Source: Aquimarina amphilecti (GTDB taxonomy: Bacteria > Bacteroidota > Bacteroidia > Flavobacteriales > Flavobacteriaceae). From it: DNA of 64,000 bases. This document shows, in pieces, positions 1 to 8,926 of this stretch. The translations under genes and the position numbers were made by a program. Position 1 is the stretch's first letter; each line of letters opens with the position of its first letter. The notes beneath the pieces are model-generated. The model saw nothing but the letters and a program-made list of their open reading frames with translations, did not search any database and was not told the DNA's origin. The stretch spans positions 363,097 through 427,096 of the forward strand of contig NZ_FOAB01000006.1 in assembly GCF_900109375.1 (NCBI RefSeq). Direction: 5' to 3'.

Positions 1-2040
1 TTTGGAACTGAAGACAAAGTACAAGTAATTAATACAAAAAACTTTATCTATCCAAAAATTGAAAAGAGTCCTTTAATTACTGATTTTAATATATATGGGC
101 AAGATGAAGTACCTTCAGTATCAACCTTAAAAAATCAAGAATTAATATTAGAGCATCATGAATCAAATTTTACAATTCGTTTTCAATTACTAGATTTTCG
201 CTTTTCTGATAAGGTAAATTATTTTTATAAAATTAAAGAAATACAACAAGACTGGAGAAAAACTAAAGACAATAATGCTAATTTTACCAATCTACAGCCT
301 GGTACATATCATTTTCTCTTAAGAGCAACTTATCAATCAAAATTGCCTAAAAATGCACCAGAAACTTCGATGACTATAATTATCATGCCACCATGGTATA
401 AAACATGGTGGGCTTACACATTTTACAGCATTGCTTTTTTATCTATAATAATGTTACTGTATAAATTCAATTTAAATAGGAAAATAGCGGTTGTAGAAAA
501 ACAAAAAACACTAGAGTTAGATAGTTTGAAAACAGAAATGTATGAGAATATTTCTCATGAATTTAGAACACCTTTAACCTTAATAAACGGATTATCACAA
601 GTATTACTCGAAGAAGATTTCAACCACGAAAATATTGAAAAACTAAAAGGCATTAACAATAATGGAAATCAATTATTGCATTTAGTAAATCAAATGTTGG
701 AATTAGTATCATTTGAAGCAAACGAGGTAATTGTTTCTTACAAAAATGCAGATATAATTAAGTTTATATCGCAATGTGTATCTCTTTATAGGTTTTATGC
801 CGATTCTAAAGAAATACAATTAATATTTACTTCTGAAGCGTCTTCATTAATAATGGATTTTGACGATAAAAAGCTTCAGAAAATATTAAACAATGTCCTT
901 TCTAACGCTATAAAATTCACACAAAAAGGAGGGGCAGTTAATGTAGAAATAAGCGCTGAAGGTCAAGATTTACTTCTAACAATAAGAGATACAGGACAAG
1001 GTATAGCACCAGAACATATCCCACATATTTTTGAAAGACACTACAAAACATTTGATGTAGATAATACTTTAGGAAATGGTATAGGTATGGCACTAACTAA
1101 AGAGTTGGTAACTATTTTAGAGGGAAGTATTTCTGTGAAAAGCGTTTTAGAAAAAGGATCTGTATTTACTATTAAATTACCTATTAAGAATACGATAAAG
1201 AATTCTGAGGCTGTAATTCATCATATTCCATTTATAGAAACAATAAAAGCAGAAACTGAAATTATAGAAAACTATTCAGCTACTGCTACGATTCTATTAG
1301 TTGAAGATAACAAAGAGATTCAAAAATTCATAAAATTATTGTTAGGGAAATTGTACACAATACATATAGCAAATAATGGTGTTGAAGGTCTAGAAATAGC
1401 AAAAAACAAACCTGTAGATTTTATTATTAGCGATGTGATGATGCCAAAAATGAATGGGTTTGAGTTTTGTAAACACATAAAAGAAGATACTAAAACCTCT
1501 CATATCCCTTTTATTATGGTTACGGCAAAATCAGCAACTCAGGATAAGTTAGAAGGTTATCGATTGGGTGTAGATGCCTATTTGTTAAAACCATTTAATA
1601 AAGAAGAATTGCTGCTAATAATTAAAAACTTATTGCAAAAACAACAGGATAAAATAAAATATTTCAGCACTCTTTTAAATCTAAAAAAACAAACAACTGC
1701 GGTTGCCGATATAAATCAATTAGATATAGACTTTATAAAAGCCATTCAAGAAATAGCGCTTTTGCCCAATAAAGTTACTATTGATGAGATTACCGAAAAA
1801 CTATTTATAAGTCGCAGTCAACTTCATAAAAAAATAAAAGCTTTAACAGGTAAGTCTATAACACACTATTTAAATTATGTGCGTATAGAAAAAGCCAAAC
1901 AACTTTTAAAAGATAATACACTGCAAATTGGTGAAATTGCTTTTGAGTTAGGGTTTGAATCAGCAAATTACTTCACCAGAATATTTAAAAAAGAAACAGG
2001 GATTACACCTGTAGAATATCGAGAAACTCGCGTTTTGTAG
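1..2040 (+). CDS. Hybrid two-component regulator (HTCS), 5' end outside window
   Basis: The reading frame is open from base 1 to the stop at 2040 (679 codons seen), so the gene begins before the window. The visible part starts in a beta-rich Y_Y_Y-type domain (about residues 30-125), which in this family closes the periplasmic sensor. Then come one membrane segment (about 140-155), a HisKA domain with the phospho-acceptor His in SHEFRTPLT, and a HATPase with N-box NVLSNAIKFT and G-boxes DTGQGI and NGIGMAL. A receiver domain follows with acceptor Asp in SDVMMP plus the Thr and Lys of VTAKS and LKPF, and an AraC-type DNA-binding domain ends the protein (two HTH, ending ANYFTRIFKKETG). All catalytic residues look intact. 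Such one-piece regulators usually control adjacent glycan or surface-protein genes. Here the next genes are surface lipoproteins rather than susC/susD, which is unusual. Confidence 0.93.
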   Translation, partial: FGTEDKVQVINTKNFIYPKIEKSPLITDFNIYGQDEVPSVSTLKNQELILEHHESNFTIRFQLLDFRFSDKVNYFYKIKEIQQDWRKTKDNNANFTNLQPGTYHFLLRATYQSKLPKNAPETSMTIIIMPPWYKTWWAYTFYSIAFLSIIMLLYKFNLNRKIAVVEKQKTLELDSLKTEMYENISHEFRTPLTLINGLSQVLLEEDFNHENIEKLKGINNNGNQLLHLVNQMLELVSFEANEVIVSYKNADIIKFISQCVSLYRFYADSKEIQLIFTSEASSLIMDFDDKKLQKILNNVLSNAIKFTQKGGAVNVEISAEGQDLLLTIRDTGQGIAPEHIPHIFERHYKTFDVDNTLGNGIGMALTKELVTILEGSISVKSVLEKGSVFTIKLPIKNTIKNSEAVIHHIPFIETIKAETEIIENYSATATILLVEDNKEIQKFIKLLLGKLYTIHIANNGVEGLEIAKNKPVDFIISDVMMPKMNGFEFCKHIKEDTKTSHIPFIMVTAKSATQDKLEGYRLGVDAYLLKPFNKEELLLIIKNLLQKQQDKIKYFSTLLNLKKQTTAVADINQLDIDFIKAIQEIALLPNKVTIDEITEKLFISRSQLHKKIKALTGKSITHYLNYVRIEKAKQLLKDNTLQIGEIAFELGFESANYFTRIFKKETGITPVEYRETRVL

Positions 2041-2049
2041 CTAAAAACA

Positions 2050-2082
2050 CAATAGTGCTATGTGTAAAAACAATGGTGCTAT
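2050..2082. promoter_or_regulatory. Direct repeat, candidate AraC-type (HTCS) binding site
   Basis: CAATAGTGCTAT (2050-2061) and CAATGGTGCTAT (2071-2082) match at 11 of 12 positions with a 21-bp period, two helical turns. AraC-family domains typically bind direct repeats with this spacing. The pair lies just after the HTCS gene and about 95-125 bp before the first lipoprotein gene. That the upstream HTCS binds here is inference. Confidence 0.45.
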
Positions 2083-2174
2083 ACTGTCTTTTCTTTTCAT
2101 TTTAATTTTACTCAAAGTTTAACGCAAGTATCATTTATACATTGAGAAGTGATATTTCTTAATCGAGTACTATT

Positions 2175-3494
2175 ATGAATGTATCATTTAAAAATGAATC
2201 GAATAAGCCAACCATAATTATAGTGATATTAATTATGATTATTGGTTTTGGTAGCTGTTCTGAAGATAACGAGCAAGAAGAAATCCTAATACCTATTGCT
2301 ACACTAACAAACATGAATCCTATAAGTGGACCAAAAGCTACTGTCGTAACTATTAATGGGACTAACTTTAGTGATATTAATACTGTTCAAGTTTTTTTTA
2401 ATGAAGTAGAAGCTGTAGTAGAATCAGTTTCAGTAACTCAAATTAAAGCAAAAGTTCCCTCTGGTGCAGGCACAGGATTGATAAAAGTTATAAGTAATGA
2501 TGTAGCGTTAGTAGGTCAGGAATTTACATACATCTTGACTACGGCTGTAACAACTATAGCGGGTGGAAGTCTAGCAGGCATAACAGATGGAACTGGTATT
2601 GACGCTAGATTTAATAACCCAAGGGATATTACTGTAGATGCTCAAGGTAATGTATACGTAGCAGGTGGTAATGGTCATAGAATACGAAAAATAACGTCAA
2701 ATGGTATTGTAACAACTTTAGCAGGAAGCATTGAAGGTTCTAATGATGGAACAGATAGTAACGCACAATTTAATCTTCCTTCTGGTGTTGCGTTAGATAT
2801 ACAAGGAAATCTATATGTAGCAGATACTCAAAATCGAAGTGTACGAAAAATAACACCAACTGGAGTTGTAAGCACATTGGCAGGAGGAACTTTAGGTTTA
2901 GATGATGGAACAGGAACAGATGCTGAATTTGCTTTTCCTACTGGAATAACAATAGATACTCAAGGTGATTTATATACAGTCGATGGCTCTAGAATTAGAA
3001 AAATTACACCTACAGGTGTCGTAACTACAATAGCTGGAAGTGGTGCTGGTTTTGAAGACGGTACAACTGCAACTGCAAAATTTAACAATCCAAAAGGCAT
3101 AGCCATTGATGCGCAAAACAACCTCTATATAGCAGATACGCAAAACCATCGTATACGTAAAATAACACCAGATGGTACGGTAAGCACTTTAGCTGGAAGT
3201 ATCCAAGGTTTTCAAGATGGAAGTGTAACTAGTGCAACCTTTAATAATCCTCGAGGAATAACTATAGATAGTCAAAATAATTTATATATCGCTGATTCCG
3301 ATAATCATAAAATTAGAAAAATAACACCTAATGGTATTGTAAGTACTATCGCGGGAACCACAAATGGTTTTGCAGATGGTAACGCAAACGAATCAAATTT
3401 TAGCCAACCCAACAGTTTAGCTATAGATCTAGACGGTAGTTTATACATCGCAGACCAAAAAAACCATAGAGTACGTAAAATAGTACAAGATTAA
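2175..3494 (+). CDS. NHL-repeat surface lipoprotein with IPT/TIG domain
   Basis: The protein has 439 residues. The N-terminus has a hydrophobic segment followed by the lipobox GFGSC, so export and lipidation (SPII) are likely. Residues about 43-120 form an IPT/TIG immunoglobulin-like domain. Six NHL repeats follow, each with the pattern NPRGITIDSQNNLYIADS...HKIRKIT, enough for a closed six-bladed beta-propeller. Such propellers bind proteins or carbohydrates; no catalytic residues are evident. It is the first of several lipoprotein genes after the HTCS and is 18 bp from the next one, so they are probably co-transcribed. The substrate or partner is unknown. Confidence 0.85.
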   Translation: MNVSFKNESNKPTIIIVILIMIIGFGSCSEDNEQEEILIPIATLTNMNPISGPKATVVTINGTNFSDINTVQVFFNEVEAVVESVSVTQIKAKVPSGAGTGLIKVISNDVALVGQEFTYILTTAVTTIAGGSLAGITDGTGIDARFNNPRDITVDAQGNVYVAGGNGHRIRKITSNGIVTTLAGSIEGSNDGTDSNAQFNLPSGVALDIQGNLYVADTQNRSVRKITPTGVVSTLAGGTLGLDDGTGTDAEFAFPTGITIDTQGDLYTVDGSRIRKITPTGVVTTIAGSGAGFEDGTTATAKFNNPKGIAIDAQNNLYIADTQNHRIRKITPDGTVSTLAGSIQGFQDGSVTSATFNNPRGITIDSQNNLYIADSDNHKIRKITPNGIVSTIAGTTNGFADGNANESNFSQPNSLAIDLDGSLYIADQKNHRVRKIVQD

Positions 3495-3512
3495 TTTTTA
3501 AGAATTACAAGA

Positions 3513-5189
3513 ATGAAACTATATATTAAACAAACTGTTTTTTTAATAATAATTACATCCATTATCTCTTGTGCTAAAGGTGATGACGGACCTATTGAAG
3601 AAGCATCAAAAAGCAATGAAAAGCAAATTACTAGTTTTGTGTTCCTACTTACCAATAACCCCATTGATGTAAATGTGGTAGCAACTATAGATGAAGAAAA
3701 CAAAACTATAACAGCTACTATGCCAGAGGGCACTCCTATTACTGGTTTATTACCAAAGATAGAAGTATCTGCGCTCGCAATCATAGACCGCACGACAGCC
3801 GAAGATTTTACACAAGCCTTGGAATACAAGGTAACTGCTGAAGACGGAAGCGAAGTAATTTATACAGTAACCGTAACTGCCTTATTAAGCCAACGGCAAA
3901 TATTGCAGGCTATTTTAGATGCGAATCCTGATAATACGTTGGGTTGGGACCTTAATGCTACTGAAAATTTGGGGGATTTAAACGGAATAACATTAAATAC
4001 GGAAGGTGAAATTATTGGGTTTTTCGCAAACGTTGTTAATGTTTCAATCATTCCAGCAGAAATAGGACAATTAACTAAGCTAGAAGAGTTATTCTTTATT
4101 GCGAACAAAATTCAATCAATACCGCCAGAAATTGGTCTTTTAACCAATTTGAGGAAGCTGTATTTAAATTCCAGTCATCAACTTAATGTAATTCCTGAAG
4201 AAATTGGACAATTAACTAATTTAACGTCTTTGAGCTTAAATTCTAATAAACTCACCTCTATTCCTGTAGAGATCGGGCAGTTGACTAATTTAACTTTTTT
4301 GTCTTTAGTTAGCAATCAACTCACTTCTTTACCTATAGAAATAGGACAATTAACCAATTTAATTACTTTAAGATTAAGTTCAAACCAACTTACTTCCTTG
4401 CCTGTTGAAATAGGCCAATTATCTAATTTGGAAATATTAAATATAAATAGAAACGAGCTTACCACTTTACCGATTGAAATTGAACAATTAACCAGTCTGG
4501 AAATTTTGGATCTAGGGGAGAATCAACTTACAAGCTTATCTAAAGAAATTGGGCAATTAATCCGTTTGAAAGAATTGTCTTTATTCAGGAACCAATTCAT
4601 TTCTTTACCTCCAGAAATTGGATTTCTTTCTCAACTAGAAAAGTTATTCATTAATAACAATAACCTTACTGAAATACCGGCATCAATTTTACAGCTCGAA
4701 CTACACAACGACCTATTAGTCGTTAAAGATCCAGAGGTGAATTACGATAGTCAATCATCTAACGATTTACTTATTGAAATATATAGTGCTAACCCAGGTA
4801 ATACATTGGAGTGGAGTGTTGACGAATATCCAGGAGTGACCTTTGGGGATACAGGTGGCGTAATTGAGATTACGATGAACAACAAAAATTTAACCAGAAT
4901 CCCAAGCAATGTTTTTAAACTTGGCGGTTTAAAAGTTCTAAACATAAATAATAACAAGTTCGAAACCTTAGATGCGAATTTAGGCGAAATAGGCTCCTTA
5001 GAAGTAATAACTGCAGCTAGTAATAATCTAACTACGGTTCCAGATACTTTTCGAAAATTGGAAAATTTGACTTTGTTAAGTTTAATCGATAACCCCATAA
5101 CAAGTATACCGCCAGAAGTTTGCAATTTACAAACGTCAAATGGCGGTATACTTACCCTACTTACAGATCCTGGGGAAGGCTGTAATTAA
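3513..5189 (+). CDS. Leucine-rich-repeat lipoprotein (23-residue repeats)
   Basis: The protein has 558 residues. A lipobox (ISCAKG) marks an outer-membrane lipoprotein. Residues about 35-115 resemble the DUF5018-like beta domain common at the base of Bacteroidota surface proteins (ending VTAEDGSEVIYTVTV). Nine consecutive LRRs of period 23 follow, with consensus QLTNLTSLSLNSNKLTSIPVEIG. A second cap-like segment then resembles the first one (DANPDNTLGWDL versus SANPGNTLEWSV) and leads into about four more LRRs. The repeats are of the bacterial/ROCO-like short type that forms a curved binding surface. The function is probably protein or ligand binding at the cell surface; nothing enzymatic is seen. 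The nucleotide repeats (69 bp) are diverged, so recent expansion is not obvious. Confidence 0.87.
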   Translation: MKLYIKQTVFLIIITSIISCAKGDDGPIEEASKSNEKQITSFVFLLTNNPIDVNVVATIDEENKTITATMPEGTPITGLLPKIEVSALAIIDRTTAEDFTQALEYKVTAEDGSEVIYTVTVTALLSQRQILQAILDANPDNTLGWDLNATENLGDLNGITLNTEGEIIGFFANVVNVSIIPAEIGQLTKLEELFFIANKIQSIPPEIGLLTNLRKLYLNSSHQLNVIPEEIGQLTNLTSLSLNSNKLTSIPVEIGQLTNLTFLSLVSNQLTSLPIEIGQLTNLITLRLSSNQLTSLPVEIGQLSNLEILNINRNELTTLPIEIEQLTSLEILDLGENQLTSLSKEIGQLIRLKELSLFRNQFISLPPEIGFLSQLEKLFINNNNLTEIPASILQLELHNDLLVVKDPEVNYDSQSSNDLLIEIYSANPGNTLEWSVDEYPGVTFGDTGGVIEITMNNKNLTRIPSNVFKLGGLKVLNINNNKFETLDANLGEIGSLEVITAASNNLTTVPDTFRKLENLTLLSLIDNPITSIPPEVCNLQTSNGGILTLLTDPGEGCN

Positions 5190-5249
5190 TTATAAAAACC
5201 CAAACTTCATCCATTTTAAAAACAGATTGAGTCTCAAAAAATTAAAAAC

Positions 5250-6341
5250 ATGAAAACAAACATAAAACAAAGAGCCTTTTTAGCATTTATGATACTATTT
5301 TTCTCTTGCGGAAATGATGATGATACAGTTATAAATCAAAACCCAGAAGACTTTAATGTTAACGTAGAAGTATCTGAAAAGGGCTTAGCTATAAGACTTA
5401 CTTGGGATGCGCCTATAGAACCAGATGGAGATGCACTTACCTACGATGTTACGATAGATTCTTCTATCATCTTAGAAAATACAACAAGCCTATCACATGT
5501 GTTTAGAGCATCGGCTTACAATACAACCCAATCTGGAACTATAATTGCTAAAGACGGAAAAGGAGGAGAAAGCAGTAGTACTTTTACTTTTACCACATCT
5601 TCTTTAGTAAATATTCCTGATGCTAATTTTGAACAAGCTTTAATAAATTTTGGTACAGATACTGACAATATGATTAATGGACAAATAAGCATTCAAGACG
5701 CGTTGGCTGCAGATTTTTTAAGTATGAACAATGCAAACATAAATGATGTAACAGGCATCGAGGCGTTTACTAATCTTATCTCTTTAAGCTGTGTGGGTAA
5801 CAATTTAACCACTTTAAATATTAGTAAGAACACTAATTTATTAACATTAAACTGTTCTAACAACCAACTAACGCAATTAGATCTTAGTAATAATACAGCA
5901 ATAGAGGACTTCAATTCTTTTAACAATAACCTAATTCAATTGGATGTAACCAATAATACAAATTTAAAAACTTTGTATGCTGCAGACAATCAATTAACCG
6001 AAATAGATATTAGTAACAATACAAGTTTAATAGAATTGAGCTTTCAAGATAATAACCTTATAGCAATAGATTTAACAAACAATACGAACCTAGAAGAATT
6101 ATTTTTAGATAATAATAATTTAACCCAATTAGATGTAAGTAACAACTCAGTACTAGAACAATTTGAGTGTGACAACAACGACCTGTCAACACTAAATCTA
6201 AAAAACGGGAATAATACTATTCTCGATGCAAGAGCCCTTAACAATCCTAATTTAACTATTATATGTGTTGATCAATTACCACCTCTATTTAATACGCTTC
6301 TTATAGACCCAGGAGTAACGTTTACAACTACCTGTAATTAA
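5250..6341 (+). CDS. Internalin-like leucine-rich-repeat lipoprotein
   Basis: The protein has 363 residues. The signal sequence ends in FFSCGNDDD, a lipobox followed by acidic residues, which in Bacteroidota often marks surface-exposed lipoproteins. A fibronectin-III/cadherin-like domain spans about residues 33-115 (TWDAPIEPDGDALTYDV). The sequence IPDANFEQALINFGTDTD then opens an LRR array of about eight repeats of 21-22 residues, with pattern NTNLLTLNCSNNQLTQLDLS. The repeat class differs from that of the preceding LRR gene, so this is not a simple tandem duplicate. The C-terminus carries two Cys (IICVDQ, TTTCN) that could pair. It lies 60 bp after the previous gene on the same strand. Ligand unknown. 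Confidence 0.85.
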   Translation: MKTNIKQRAFLAFMILFFSCGNDDDTVINQNPEDFNVNVEVSEKGLAIRLTWDAPIEPDGDALTYDVTIDSSIILENTTSLSHVFRASAYNTTQSGTIIAKDGKGGESSSTFTFTTSSLVNIPDANFEQALINFGTDTDNMINGQISIQDALAADFLSMNNANINDVTGIEAFTNLISLSCVGNNLTTLNISKNTNLLTLNCSNNQLTQLDLSNNTAIEDFNSFNNNLIQLDVTNNTNLKTLYAADNQLTEIDISNNTSLIELSFQDNNLIAIDLTNNTNLEELFLDNNNLTQLDVSNNSVLEQFECDNNDLSTLNLKNGNNTILDARALNNPNLTIICVDQLPPLFNTLLIDPGVTFTTTCN

Positions 6342-6420
6342 AGCGAATAACTGTAAAAAGATATATGAAATCTATTATTACATAATATTAGATTTCAGAA
6401 CAAACTAATAAGGCAGAATT

Positions 6421-8097
6421 ATGAAGTATTCAACGATTACAATATTTGGTTTAGGTATAATACTTTGCATTTCAAGCTGCAAGAACAAAAATCCAAATCC
6501 AATTTTAGCATCCATAGATCTAAAACGCGGTGAGCTTTTGCTATGTAGCACAGAACAATTTGGAGATGTTAATTTTTCATTGTCGTGCAATTATGAAACA
6601 AGAGAAACTTTTGATTTGGCGCTATCATTACTGCATTCTTTTGAATATGCAGAAGCCGAAAAAGCATTTGTAAAAGTACTTGATGCAGATCCCGAATGCG
6701 CAATGGCATATTGGGGAGTTGCTATGAGTATTTATAATAGTCTTTGGATGCAGTCTGACTTGAGCTATCTGAAAAAAGGAGAACAATTATTAGAAATAGC
6801 TAAAACATTGCCAGCTACAAAACTAGAAAAAGAGTATATAAATGCTATTAGTGTTTTTTATAAAGATTGGGATACTAAAGATAAAAAAACAAGAAAACTA
6901 TTATACGAAAACAAAATGAAGGAGCTTTACAACAATAACAAAACTGACGTTGAAGTAGCTGTCTTTTATGCTTTAGCAATACGTGCTGCTGCAGACCCGA
7001 GTGATAAAACATATACTAGACAAAAAAAATCTGGAAAAATATTGGAAGAGCTTTTTATAGATAAGCCTAATCATCCGGGAATAGCACACTATATTATTCA
7101 CAATTATGATTATCCCGAATTAGCACAACTAGGATTATCAACAGCCCGGAAATATGCAGAAATTGCACCTGCTTCTGCTCATGCACAACATATGCCTTCA
7201 CATATTTTTACACGTTTAGGACTTTGGCAAGAATCTATAAATACTAATATTAATTCGGCCTCATCAGCCGTTTGTTATGCCGAAAGTGTAAACCCTGGAG
7301 CAAATTGGGCTCAAGAAATTCATGCTGTAGATTATCTAGTGTACGCCTATTTGCAAATGGGAAACAACCAAAAAGCACAAGAATATTTAAATGAAATGCA
7401 AAACGTGAAATCTGTTTTTCCTAAACAACATTTTGCAACTACTTATGCTTTAAGCGCAATGCCTGTGAGAATGATCTTAGAAAATAAACAATGGGAAGAA
7501 GCAACTAAACTAGATTTACCTTCAATTAATTTCACATGGGAAACATTACATTGGGAGAAAGCTATGCATCACTTCGGTAAAGCTTTAGGTTTCGCACATA
7601 CTGGAGAAATTGAATTAGCAGAAAATGAATTAACAACCCTTAAAACCTTACATCAAAAACTTTTAGATGAAGAGGAACTTTATAAAGCAGGTCAAGTTAA
7701 TATTCAAGTTCATGCCGCACAAGCATGGATAGAGTTAGCAAAAAGTAATGATGAAAAAGCATTAAAGCTTATGAAAAAAGCAGCTTTGTTAGAAAGTCAA
7801 ACCTCTAAACATGCAGTAACACCTGGAGAGCTTTTACCTGCTGATGAATTGTTGGGTGATATGTTATTAGAATTGAATGATCCTATGGAAGCACTTAAAG
7901 CATATGAAATCAATCTTTTAAGCCACCCTAATAGGTTTAATGGTATTTATGGCGCTGCATTGGCAGCAAAAAAATCTAAAGATTTAGATAAAGCGATTAG
8001 CTATTTTAAACAGCTTATTGAACTTGCTAAGTATTCTAATAGTAATAGAGAAGAATTAATAGAAGCTAAAACATTTATAAAAAACCAAAATATTTAA
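6421..8097 (+). CDS. TPR lipoprotein with conserved-looking histidine cluster
   Basis: The protein has 558 residues, with a lipobox (CISSCKN). TPR-like helical repeats start with LLHSFEYAEAEKAFVKVLDADPECAMAYWG (about residues 70-100) and continue to the C-terminus. A striking central region holds six His within about 45 residues: NHPGIAHYIIHNYDYPE (H218, H223, H227) and SAHAQHMPSHIFTRLG (H254, H257, H261). This motif recurs, as I recall the family, in TPR proteins of many bacteria without assigned function. The density of His suggests metal or haem binding, but that is inference. It sits 16 bp before a di-iron hydroxylase-type gene and upstream of a Sco1-like copper protein. Function otherwise unknown. 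Confidence 0.8.
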   Translation: MKYSTITIFGLGIILCISSCKNKNPNPILASIDLKRGELLLCSTEQFGDVNFSLSCNYETRETFDLALSLLHSFEYAEAEKAFVKVLDADPECAMAYWGVAMSIYNSLWMQSDLSYLKKGEQLLEIAKTLPATKLEKEYINAISVFYKDWDTKDKKTRKLLYENKMKELYNNNKTDVEVAVFYALAIRAAADPSDKTYTRQKKSGKILEELFIDKPNHPGIAHYIIHNYDYPELAQLGLSTARKYAEIAPASAHAQHMPSHIFTRLGLWQESINTNINSASSAVCYAESVNPGANWAQEIHAVDYLVYAYLQMGNNQKAQEYLNEMQNVKSVFPKQHFATTYALSAMPVRMILENKQWEEATKLDLPSINFTWETLHWEKAMHHFGKALGFAHTGEIELAENELTTLKTLHQKLLDEEELYKAGQVNIQVHAAQAWIELAKSNDEKALKLMKKAALLESQTSKHAVTPGELLPADELLGDMLLELNDPMEALKAYEINLLSHPNRFNGIYGAALAAKKSKDLDKAISYFKQLIELAKYSNSNREELIEAKTFIKNQNI

Positions 8098-8113
8098 TTC
8101 AAGTTTTATTGAT

Positions 8114-8926
8114 ATGGAATTACTTAATAGCCTTTTAGAAATCGACCCCAGTTATATAATATTGGGTTTGCTTGCATTCTTTTTTACTCTTGAACAAGTA
8201 TTAAGAACCCCTTTCAATTTTAAAAATAGAGCTAAACATTTAGTTAATAATTTACTGTTTCAAGTACTTCTTATAATTCTAAATCTTTTTTTTATAACAA
8301 TATTAGTATTTAGTATTGAATTGTTAAACAGTCATCGAATAGGGCTTTTATGTTTTATAGAATTACCGTTTTTTACAAAACTAGTTTTAAGTGTATTGTT
8401 TTATGATTTAACAACTTACTGGATACATAGAGCGTCACATAAAATACCTTTGTTTTGGAGATTTCATCGTGTACATCACAGTGATACTACTATGGATTCA
8501 TCTACCGTTTTTAGGTTTCATCCTTTAGAATTAATTTTAATTTATCAAACAGGAAACATTTTAACCGCCTTAATATTTGGAACAGATGGGTTATCTATGG
8601 CTCTCTATTATTTTATCCTATACATTTTTTTCTTTTTTGAACATTCAAATCTTAATTATCCTAAATGGATAGACAATATATTAGGATTAGTCTTTGTAAT
8701 GCCAAATCATCACAGAGTACATCATCATCAAGATCAACAGTATACAGACTCTAATTATGCCGATATCGTTATTCTTTGGGATCGATTATTTGGTACTTTT
8801 AAAGAACTACCTATTGAAGAAATGAAATACGGCCTTAAAGAATTTGATACGGATAATAAACAAACCTTTATATATCTAATGAAAAGTCCTTTTATTAAAA
8901 TTGAAAGAGAAAAAAATGATGAATAA
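8114..8926 (+). CDS. Sterol desaturase / fatty acid hydroxylase family membrane protein
   Basis: The protein has 270 residues. Hydrophobic segments occur near residues 13-30, 45-70, 88-102 and 143-175. The histidine boxes of the membrane di-iron hydroxylase superfamily are present: HRASH (105-109), HRVHH (118-122) and HHRVHH (199-204), with an extra EHSN at about 176. The family inserts hydroxyl groups or double bonds into lipids using a di-iron centre and O2. The substrate cannot be read from sequence: bacterial members act on sterols, carotenoids, hopanoids or fatty-acid chains. It overlaps the next gene by 11 bp, so the two are likely translated together. Confidence 0.88.
   Translation: MELLNSLLEIDPSYIILGLLAFFFTLEQVLRTPFNFKNRAKHLVNNLLFQVLLIILNLFFITILVFSIELLNSHRIGLLCFIELPFFTKLVLSVLFYDLTTYWIHRASHKIPLFWRFHRVHHSDTTMDSSTVFRFHPLELILIYQTGNILTALIFGTDGLSMALYYFILYIFFFFEHSNLNYPKWIDNILGLVFVMPNHHRVHHHQDQQYTDSNYADIVILWDRLFGTFKELPIEEMKYGLKEFDTDNKQTFIYLMKSPFIKIEREKNDE

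Noticed and set aside
3900..4700. Regular 69-bp repeats as a possible CRISPR array
   Set aside because: They encode 23-residue leucine-rich repeats in one long frame, and the units diverge as protein repeats do.
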